A stretch of 64,000 nt of DNA from the NCBI GenBank assembly GCA_027066365.1, contig JAMONV010000004.1:88319-152318 (forward strand), given 5' to 3'. Every line of letters starts with the position of its first letter. Positions within the stretch are counted from its first letter, which is position 1. Below are positions 54,896-62,028 of this stretch, piece by piece. The translations under genes and the position numbers were made by a program. The stretch is from Flavobacteriales bacterium. Its GTDB lineage: Bacteria > Bacteroidota > Bacteroidia > Flavobacteriales > Flavobacteriaceae. The notes under the pieces were generated by a model. It searched no databases. It saw only the letters and a list, made by a program, of their open reading frames with translations, and was not told where the DNA came from.

Positions 54896-55227
54896 TCGTG
54901 TTTCCGACATTTGTTCTTTGCGTTTTCCATGTAGAGTCTAGCATATTTTGTTCGGTCAGGTTGCCATGTGTGCAATTTATTTTCAAGCGTGTTGGTGATT
55001 TATGTTTTTCTAAATTGTCTATGCGGTTTTTAAACTATCTTTGGATAAGGTTAGTTTTATATCGATAAAATTTCAAGAATATTTTTTGAATATTAAAGTT
55101 TGCTAAAGTTCCGGTGAAAATTTCAATCCCCCGGCAATCAAGATTTGACTTATTGATTGGTTTTTTTTATCTATGATTGCGTGGATAAATTATTAATAAT
55201 CAATGGTATAATTGGATTTTTCCCGGG
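54896..55227. other. Intergenic region, no gene seen
   Basis: About 330 bp between the small gene and the cytochrome 3' end. A weak hairpin (CAATCA / TGATTG near 55135-55160) followed by eight T on the plus strand could end transcription of the small gene. Otherwise nothing recognised. Confidence 0.45.
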
Positions 55228-55698
55228 TTATTTCGAACCGCCGCATTTTCCGTTTCCGCATTTGTTTTTACCTTGTTTTCCTTTGGGTAAGGGGAGTTCA
55301 TAGATAGCTTCGGCGATTTTTTGCAATTCACTGTCGGGATAGTTTAAAGCTGGCATGACATTCCAGCGTTTAACGGCTCCGGGCATAAGTGCTTTGGCGG
55401 CAGAGGGAGTTTTTACCCATTCGGTGATTTTTCCGATAAATGTTTTTTTATCGGGATAAGCTTGTATATAATGTTTTTTGACGCCGAGCATGGGTGGCGC
55501 AAGCATTTGATCATGCGCCTTTTCGCCGGGTTTTTCCGTATGGCAGACATAGCAACGTTGTTTAAGAAGTGTTTTACCGTCAGATGCGAGTTGCGGTTGG
55601 GAATTTTCCTTGATGGCAACCGTGGATTGATTTGAAGAATGTGTGGTGCATGAAACTCCCATTAATCCGGTTACTAGAAAGAAAAGTATTTTTTTCAT
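55228..55698 (-). CDS. Monohaem c-type cytochrome lipoprotein with Cys-Gly tail
   Basis: 156 residues. Lipoprotein signal (LMGVSC, Cys17). Class I cytochrome c: haem motif C49-YV-C52-H53, GKTLLKQRCYVCH as first helix, axial Met probably M105 or M115 (RWNVMPALNY). The protein ends KNKCGNGKCGGSK (C147, C152), the same tail type as NosL in this window. An FNR-type operator nearly identical to that of the nos genes precedes it. It is a good candidate for the electron donor to the N2O reductase or a sensor in the same regulon; nosC-type cytochromes are otherwise missing from the nos cluster. Confidence 0.85.
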   Translation of the reverse strand: MKKILFFLVTGLMGVSCTTHSSNQSTVAIKENSQPQLASDGKTLLKQRCYVCHTEKPGEKAHDQMLAPPMLGVKKHYIQAYPDKKTFIGKITEWVKTPSAAKALMPGAVKRWNVMPALNYPDSELQKIAEAIYELPLPKGKQGKNKCGNGKCGGSK

Positions 55699-55723
55699 TA
55701 TAGTGGGATTATCTTATTCTGAA

Positions 55724-55766
55724 CAAAGATTGCATATAATACGGTTAATTATTATGACAATTGTCA
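55724..55766 (-). promoter_or_regulatory. CRP/FNR-type operator and -7 element of the cytochrome gene
   Basis: Perfect palindrome TGACAATTGTCA at 55755-55766, sharing TGAC-N4-GTCA with the nos operator. On the minus strand a -7-like AATCTTTG lies at 55724-55731, so the operator centre is about 43 bp before the predicted start, the same distance as at nos. The predicted leader is about 20 bases. Confidence 0.7.
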
Positions 55767-55802
55767 ATAAACATTTTTTTAGACGTTGGTTTTAAGAATG
55801 GT

Positions 55803-57498
55803 CTATCTTATTAATGAGAAATGACCTTTAAAAATCGAATGGCCGGAGGATAGTCTGACTTTAAACCAATAATCGTCCGCCGGTAATTTTCGTCCTGAAA
55901 AGTCTCTTCCGTCCCAAGCTTCGATATTGGCCCGAAGTTTTGCCACTAAAGCTCCATATTTGTTATAGACCGGTATAACCGGGTTATCTTGCATTAAGCG
56001 ATTGTGTTTAATCGTCCGATAGTCTTTAATTCCGTCATTATTGGGGGAAAAATATTTGGGGAATTCCAGTTCATACTTGATTGTGATGTGGAAGAAAGAT
56101 TCGTCATAACAATTTATCGAATGGGAAGTGTTCGCTTCATAAATGTATAACGTCATTGAATAGAAAATGGAGTCGCCGGGGAAATAGGCTGTGCCTTGAC
56201 CCATTGTTGCGAAATAATAATTGCCCGTATTCAAATCGGGGAGTACGTAATAATTAATGGTATCCATATCCGGTAAAATATCCACTTGGGGTGTTGGCGT
56301 TACGGTTACATGGAAAGAAGTGGTATCGGCACAATATCCGTTTGTGTTAACAATGTATTCGTTTGCCTTATTGTATCATAGGGCTTTAAAAAGACCGGAT
56401 TTCCATTTTGCAGAATAACATATTGTCCGTTTTGGATGAAAGGTAAAACATATTCGTCACAAACATCCGCATCGGGCAAAGTATCCACGGGAATTTCTTC
56501 TTTGCCGTTGTAACTAATGTACCAGCCGTCGTTGTTTTTAAGAGAATTTCGTGCATTTTCAGCCCGACAATATTTACTGTAACCGCCGCCTAATGGAACG
56601 TTTGAATGATGTGGTTGACTTTGCCATCCGATAAGCAATGCATCGTAATTTTGGGTTGAAAGAGTTAAACATTCCGTAAGCGGAAGTCAATGAATGTATA
56701 TCCCATGAATCTAAATTTTGATCGAAATTGCATGCCCTGGCAAACATAAAAACCATATATCTTACATTCCCGGTATTCCAGTTTCCGGTGGGTTGATTAA
56801 AATTGCGGGCAAAAGCAAATATCATTCTCATATTCCATACATGAGAAACATCCCAAGTATTTATAGGTTGATTAAAATCATAGGCATTTTCAAACATACC
56901 TTCCATTCGTTCGGCCAAAGATACGTCCCATTGATCCAAAGGTTGATGAAGATGATGACATCCAAGAAATGTATTCACAAAATTAGTTACGTGTGAAACA
57001 TCCCAATGATTAATGTTTTCGTTAAATACTTTACAATAAGCGAAAGCTTCATGCATGCTGGTTACCAAGGATAAATCCGGTGTGCCGGTTGCATAAAAAT
57101 GCATATTTTCACATCCGTAAAAGGATATCCAAAAACTTCTGAATTGAATGTCGCTCCATTGGTCAACGGAGAGTATTTTTTTGCATCGGAAGGGTTTTCG
57201 TCATTATAGAAGTAAAATCTTGGAAAAATTCCTCTAATTCTTATAATATAAACTCCGGGTGTTCCGAAATCGTGTGTTATTTCACCGGTGATATGAAGAT
57301 CGTCAAAAACCCCGTCGTTATCCCAATCCACATCATAATCGTAAGAATAAACTTCATTATAAGGATTGGTTTGGGTCGTATAAGCGTGGATGGTTATGCA
57401 GGAATTAATACCCCCGGATTATCCGTTTTCCAGGTGGTTATTTGTCCTTGAGTGGAAATCATTTTTAAAAATAACAGTCCGAAGAAAAGATATTTCAT
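55803..57498 (-). pseudogene. BspA/DUF285-type surface protein with T9SS type B tail, four frameshifts
   Basis: A start at 57498 (MKYLFFGLLFLKMISTQGQ, a signal peptide) begins a protein whose parts lie in successive frames: a PKD-like region (YDVDWDNDGVFDD), DUF285 repeats (MFENAYDFNQPINTWDVSHV and others), NYDALLIGWQSQ, and a gliding-motility-type C-terminal domain (FPKYFSPNNDGIKDYR ... YWFKVRLSSG). Frame changes: G5 at 57411-57415 (one G missing), A7 at 57176-57182 (one A missing), near 56659-56665, and near 56371-56377. Correcting them gives about 565 residues. As read the gene is dead, unless the indels are sequencing errors. Confidence 0.8.
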
Positions 57499-57884
57499 AG
57501 AAATTTAATTTAAAATATTAGTGTAATTAAATTTTTAAATGTATGGATTTGATCGGAAAACAATAGCCTGTAATTTCATTGAAATTCTGGCAATTTTCAT
57601 TAAAGTAGAGGAAGAATTAAATATTTACGGCTGAAAATACGGAATGGTTTTCGGCAGTTGAAAAGGACGGAGGAAGAATGGGATGCATCGAAGGTAAAAA
57701 ATCAATAGGCAGGAAGTTGCGTCCGTTGGCTATGCCGGATGATTTCATTTTACCACCCGGAAGCACATTATTTGCACTTGTTTTTTGGCAGGAATTGGTA
57801 ATTTAAAAGAATCCGGTTTTTTTGATTATGGGAAAATGTCTAAATTTAGCGTTGTGAAAAGAACCTGATTCAAACACTTAAGCT
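57499..57884. other. Intergenic region upstream of apt
   Basis: 386 bp between two divergent genes. A 42-codon frame at 57678-57806 is not supported by any family. TAAATTTA at 57841-57848 could be the -7 element for apt, but its TTTG partner (57821-57824) is only 16 bp away, closer than usual. Confidence 0.4.
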
Positions 57885-58400
57885 ATGACCGATATTTTGG
57901 AACAATACATCCGGGATGTTCAGGATTTTCCGAAGCCCGGGATTGTTTTTAAGGATATTACGCCGCTTTTGGCAGAACCGGAAATTTTTCGACTGGCTTT
58001 GGATGAATTGCTGCGCTTGGTGCCGGACCGTATCGATAAAGTGGTGGGTATTGAATCCCGCGGATTTATTTACGGTTCGCTTTTGGCCGAACATTTGCAT
58101 GCGGGTTTTGTTCCGATTCGCAAGCTGGGCAAATTACCATATAAAACTTTCAGTCAAACATACGATTTGGAATACGGAACCGATACACTCACCATGCATA
58201 TCGACGCCATCGGGCCGGGAGAAAAAGTGTTGATTCATGACGACGTGTTGGCTACGGGCGGAACCGCTCTTGCCGCCGCCAAATTGGTGGAACAAGCGGG
58301 TGGTGAAGTCGTCATGTTGAATTTTCTTTTGGAATTAAGTTTTCTGAAAGGTCGCGAAAAATTGAAAAATTATAACGTTACATCATTAATTCAATACTAA
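57885..58400 (+). CDS. apt: Adenine phosphoribosyltransferase
   Basis: 171 residues, full length. Salvages adenine to AMP with PRPP. Typical start block DVQDFPKPGIVFKDITPLL, IESRGFIYGSLLAEHL, and the PRPP motif KVLIHDDVLATGGTALAA. Followed after 11 bp by the deoxynucleoside kinase gene, making a small nucleotide-salvage operon. Confidence 0.96.
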   Translation: MTDILEQYIRDVQDFPKPGIVFKDITPLLAEPEIFRLALDELLRLVPDRIDKVVGIESRGFIYGSLLAEHLHAGFVPIRKLGKLPYKTFSQTYDLEYGTDTLTMHIDAIGPGEKVLIHDDVLATGGTALAAAKLVEQAGGEVVMLNFLLELSFLKGREKLKNYNVTSLIQY

Positions 58401-58411
58401 AAATAAGCCTT

Positions 58412-59029
58412 ATGCATATTGCCATTGCCGGAAATATCGGTGCGGGAAAAACCACTTTGACCACACTATTGGCCAAGCATTTCAAAATGGAGCCGCACTA
58501 TGAATCGGTGGATACCAATCCCTATTTGGAAGATTTTTACAATGATATGAAGCGTTGGTCGTTTCATCTGCAGGTATATTTCCTCAACAGCCGTTTTCGT
58601 CAAATTTTGGAAATAAGGAATTCGGGAAAAGACATTATTCAGGACAGAACCATTTATGAGGACCGGTTTATCTTTGCGGCAAACCTGCATGCCATGGGTT
58701 TGATGTCGGACAGGGATTTTACCAACTACACTTCTTTGTTCGATTTAATGGAATTATTAGTCACGCCGCCCGATCTTCTGATTTATTTGCGTGCTTCCAT
58801 TCCTACTTTGGTTAAGCAAATTCATACGCGTGGACGGGAATACGAAAAATCCATCAATATCGAATATTTAAGCAAGCTTAATGAACGTTATGAAGATTGG
58901 ATACGGAATTATGATAAAGGTAAGTTGTTGATAATCAATGTGGATAATTTGGATTTCGTGAACAATCCCGAAGATTTGGGAACGGTTATAGAACGTGTTG
59001 ATGCACAAATTCACGGTTTATTTTCATGA
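58412..59029 (+). CDS. Deoxynucleoside kinase
   Basis: 205 residues of the dCK/dGK family. P-loop GNIGAGKTTL, then ESVDTNPYLEDFY, the ERS-like catalytic site as IIQDRTIYEDRFIFA (D and R in DRTIYEDR), and the lid RGREYEKSINIEYL. Phosphorylates deoxynucleosides (substrate base not predictable) using ATP. Overlaps the next gene by 4 bp (ATGA). Confidence 0.92.
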   Translation: MHIAIAGNIGAGKTTLTTLLAKHFKMEPHYESVDTNPYLEDFYNDMKRWSFHLQVYFLNSRFRQILEIRNSGKDIIQDRTIYEDRFIFAANLHAMGLMSDRDFTNYTSLFDLMELLVTPPDLLIYLRASIPTLVKQIHTRGREYEKSINIEYLSKLNERYEDWIRNYDKGKLLIINVDNLDFVNNPEDLGTVIERVDAQIHGLFS

Positions 59030-59238
59030 AAAAATTTTTATTGATCAATCTGTTGATTGAAGGAGTCATTTTCGCCTACGGGGCGTGGTTGCATTATGTC
59101 AGGCACGATAGCCGGTATCATTTTTATTTCGGATTATTTACGTTTCTGTTCTTTTTGGTAACCATGCCGGTTTTCCTCTGGTGGCGTTATAAGGATAAGG
59201 ATTTGAGCGCATGGCAATTTCGCAAGCCCGAGAAATAG
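59026..59238 (+). CDS. Small two-helix membrane protein
   Basis: 70 residues: helix at about 4-22, a short Tyr/His-rich loop (HYVRHDSRYHFYFG), helix at about 33-53, basic tail. No family recognised. It is translationally coupled to the kinase gene by an ATGA overlap, which argues that it is real. Confidence 0.6.
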   Translation: MKKFLLINLLIEGVIFAYGAWLHYVRHDSRYHFYFGLFTFLFFLVTMPVFLWWRYKDKDLSAWQFRKPEK

Positions 59239-59327
59239 AAATTTTCGATTGTAAAATCAAATTTTACTTTCCACGCTATTAAACATAAACCGGTATTTTG
59301 CTTTCTAGGCGTAATGAAGAGGAGGCG

Positions 59328-61100
59328 CTATTGAGTATCGGGTGTAATAATAATAAATTCCGAGCGTCGGTTTTTGGATCGGATAACGTCGGGACATTTC
59401 CGGCAGTCTTTTATTTTACATGGTACGGCCGGTTCTTTTTCACCTACACCTTCTGCGGTGATACGTGAAGGATCAATACCGTTTTCCACGATGTAATTGC
59501 GAGTGGCTTTTGCTCTTGCTTGCGATAATTTTAAGTTGTATTGGTCGCTTCCGATACAATCCGTATGGGCTTTGATATGAATTTTGATATCGGGATATTT
59601 TTGTAAAACCGTAATAACTTTTTCCAGTTCAAGGGCGGCTCTGACGGTAATTTCCGCACTTTTATATTTGAAATAAATCGGATTTAACCGAATTAATTTA
59701 CCTAAATCGGTTCCTTGTTTCATATATTCTTTCTTTGGAATTCCGACTTTGATGGAATCCCGGCGTGCTACGATGGCTTCTTTGGCACTTCCTTTTTTGA
59801 TATAATCGGATTTGGTGAATGCGTAGATATCGTCCATGCCTTTTCCTCCGTCGCGATTTGAGGCGAAATAACCGATGTTGGTTTCAGGGTCGATATAAAT
59901 GGAGAAATCATCTTTTCCGGTGTTGATCGGCGGACCTAAGTTAAGCACATCGCCAAAACTGCCGTCTTCTTTGATTTCGGAAACAAAGATATCCAACCCG
60001 CCGTAGCCGATTTGTCCGTCGGAGGCGAAGTATAACTTGTAATCACTGCTGACGAAAGGGAATGATTCGCGTTCCGATGTGTTGATTTTAGGGCCTAAGT
60101 TTTGCGGGTAGCTATAAGAATTATCATCATAGATTTCCACATACCATAAATCCGATTCGCCATAAGTTCCGGGCATATCCGAAGCAAAATAGAGTCGTTT
60201 GCCGTCAGGGCTTAAAGCCGGGTGGGAATAAGTGAAATTGTCACTGCAAAAAGGCAATTTTTCGATGGTTTTCCACTTGCCGTTGATCAATTCCGCACGA
60301 AAGATTTTCAGCTTATTGACATCGTTTTCATCCACATTGAGCTTGTTATTGAAATAATCGGTGCGTGAATAATACATGGTTTTTCCGTCTTTAGAAAAAG
60401 TGACGGATGCTTCGAAGTAATTGGAGTTAATATCGCCTGCAATGGGTTTGGGGTAGCTGAATTCCGTGGGGGTTTTCATTTTACTGACGAAAAGATCCGA
60501 AAAAGGTTTTCCGTTCCATAAATAATCTTTGTAACCTTTGGGTTTATGTCCGTTTGAAGTGAAAATAAGCGATTTGTTTTGATAAATTACCGGGGAAAAT
60601 TCCGAATTGGGCGTGTTGATTTTATCCAAGGATTCCACTTCGTAGCTACTGTATTCCAATTGGATATCGTTGTCATAGATAATATCCGCTTTTTTTTGTA
60701 ATTGACGAAGGCGGATATTGTCGTTGATCATTTCGTAATATTGCTTGATGAATTTATTTCCTTGCTCGGCATGTCCGGTGGCTTTCAAGGATTGTCCGTA
60801 TCGGAAATAATATTCGGGTTCTATTTGGATACCTTCTTCAAAAAGCAGTTTATACCATTTGACTGCATTTTCGTATTCGGCGGTTTTAAAATAAGAATCT
60901 CCCAGTCGTTTATATAATTCGGCACTACGAAGCCCACGTTTATAAAGTTTCAAGTATATGTCGCGGGCTTTGAGGTATTCGTAACCTTCGTAAAGTTGGT
61001 TGGCTTTACGTAGCTCTTCTTTTCCTTGTGCATATATATTTTGCAGGCTAAAGTTTATTGTTAAAAAGATTAATATGAACCGAAACAGCGTTTTTTTCAT
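59328..61100 (-). CDS. OmpA-family protein with TPR and PD40 repeats, T9SS/adhesin-associated
   Basis: 590 residues from the ATG at 61100 (MKKTLFRFILIFLTINFSLQ, signal peptide); the longer frame overlaps the upstream gene. N-terminal TPR-like helices (about 28-130), a PD40/WD40-like propeller (HPALSPDGKRLYFASDMPG, YFASNRDGGKGMDDIYAF), then an OmpA domain (about 460-585: IKIHIKAHTDCIGSDQYNLK, GVGEKEP). Such proteins follow PorP/SprF genes in Bacteroidota and are thought to hold the T9SS cargo complex to peptidoglycan (PorE-like). Here the order is adhesin, sprF, ompA with almost no gaps. Confidence 0.88.
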   Translation of the reverse strand: MKKTLFRFILIFLTINFSLQNIYAQGKEELRKANQLYEGYEYLKARDIYLKLYKRGLRSAELYKRLGDSYFKTAEYENAVKWYKLLFEEGIQIEPEYYFRYGQSLKATGHAEQGNKFIKQYYEMINDNIRLRQLQKKADIIYDNDIQLEYSSYEVESLDKINTPNSEFSPVIYQNKSLIFTSNGHKPKGYKDYLWNGKPFSDLFVSKMKTPTEFSYPKPIAGDINSNYFEASVTFSKDGKTMYYSRTDYFNNKLNVDENDVNKLKIFRAELINGKWKTIEKLPFCSDNFTYSHPALSPDGKRLYFASDMPGTYGESDLWYVEIYDDNSYSYPQNLGPKINTSERESFPFVSSDYKLYFASDGQIGYGGLDIFVSEIKEDGSFGDVLNLGPPINTGKDDFSIYIDPETNIGYFASNRDGGKGMDDIYAFTKSDYIKKGSAKEAIVARRDSIKVGIPKKEYMKQGTDLGKLIRLNPIYFKYKSAEITVRAALELEKVITVLQKYPDIKIHIKAHTDCIGSDQYNLKLSQARAKATRNYIVENGIDPSRITAEGVGEKEPAVPCKIKDCRKCPDVIRSKNRRSEFIIITPDTQ

Positions 61101-61110
61101 AGACGAAAAA

Positions 61111-62028
61111 TTAGAAAAATCGCGGTGACTGGAAGCGTATGTTTCCTTGTCGTGTTTCAAAACTGTATTTGAAGAAAATTTCATGCGATCCGTAGTTGTA
61201 TTTTCTGATGGGATGAGTGTCTAAATCGAAAGCATAGCCTATACGGAATTTATCGGCAATGGTTGCGCCGAGCATAAAGGAAAAAGCGGCATTAAGTCTA
61301 TATGATAGCCCGGCTGAAAATTTGTCGTGAAAACGCATATAAAAACCCAATTCGGCGGCAAAGGGTAATGATTGTCCGTAGCGCAACAATAATGAAGGTT
61401 GAAGATAAACATTATAGCTCAAGGGGAAATTTGCGCCACCGTTCAAATAGACTAGGGGAGAGTAAACGGTGGTATAATTGCTGCTGCTTCCGACACGTTT
61501 TTCCGGGGTAATGTTAGGAGATGAAAGACCTATAAACCACTTGTCCGTGAATAAAGTAACTCCCGCTCCGGCATTGAAATAAGTGATTTTTTTGGCTTCT
61601 TCAAGGTAGGTTTCGCCCGGGTCTTTGATTCTAATTTTGGAGGGATCATAGCTTAAATATCTGATTCCTCCGTTTAAGCCCAAACTCATGTATAATTCGC
61701 CGGAGAGGTTAAACATATATGAATAGTATCCAGCGGCGTTGGTTAAGCTTTGCGGCCCGTTGGAATCGTAGAAAACATTCGCCCCGAAAGCCGATTTTTC
61801 CAACGGATATTCGAAGGAGAGCATTTCGGTGGTAGGTGCACCTGTGAATTGCAACCATTGCGAGCGATGCCAAACGAAAATACTTCCCTTTCCTTCGACT
61901 CCCGTGTTAGCCGGATTAATAAACATAGGGTTTTTGGCGTATAATGTTTGTAAGGGTTCATATTGACCATGCAAATAGAATGCCAAAAACAGAATAAATG
62001 TTGCTATGTAAAATCTTCGTGTTACCAT
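61111..62028 (-). CDS. PorP/SprF-family T9SS outer-membrane protein
   Basis: 305 residues. Signal peptide, then the family start YEPLQTLYAKNPMFINPANT and HRSQWLQFTGAPTTEMLS, followed by amphipathic barrel strands. It ends YSFETRQGNIRFQSPRFF. PorP/SprF proteins help a specific T9SS type B cargo to be exported and anchored; the cargo gene is the one overlapping it at 62022. Nine bp separate its stop from the OmpA gene start. Confidence 0.92.
   Translation of the reverse strand: MVTRRFYIATFILFLAFYLHGQYEPLQTLYAKNPMFINPANTGVEGKGSIFVWHRSQWLQFTGAPTTEMLSFEYPLEKSAFGANVFYDSNGPQSLTNAAGYYSYMFNLSGELYMSLGLNGGIRYLSYDPSKIRIKDPGETYLEEAKKITYFNAGAGVTLFTDKWFIGLSSPNITPEKRVGSSSNYTTVYSPLVYLNGGANFPLSYNVYLQPSLLLRYGQSLPFAAELGFYMRFHDKFSAGLSYRLNAAFSFMLGATIADKFRIGYAFDLDTHPIRKYNYGSHEIFFKYSFETRQGNIRFQSPRFF

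Noticed and set aside
57678..57806. 42-codon plus-strand ORF upstream of apt
   Set aside because: No family, signal or ribosome-binding context; composition does not differ from spacer.
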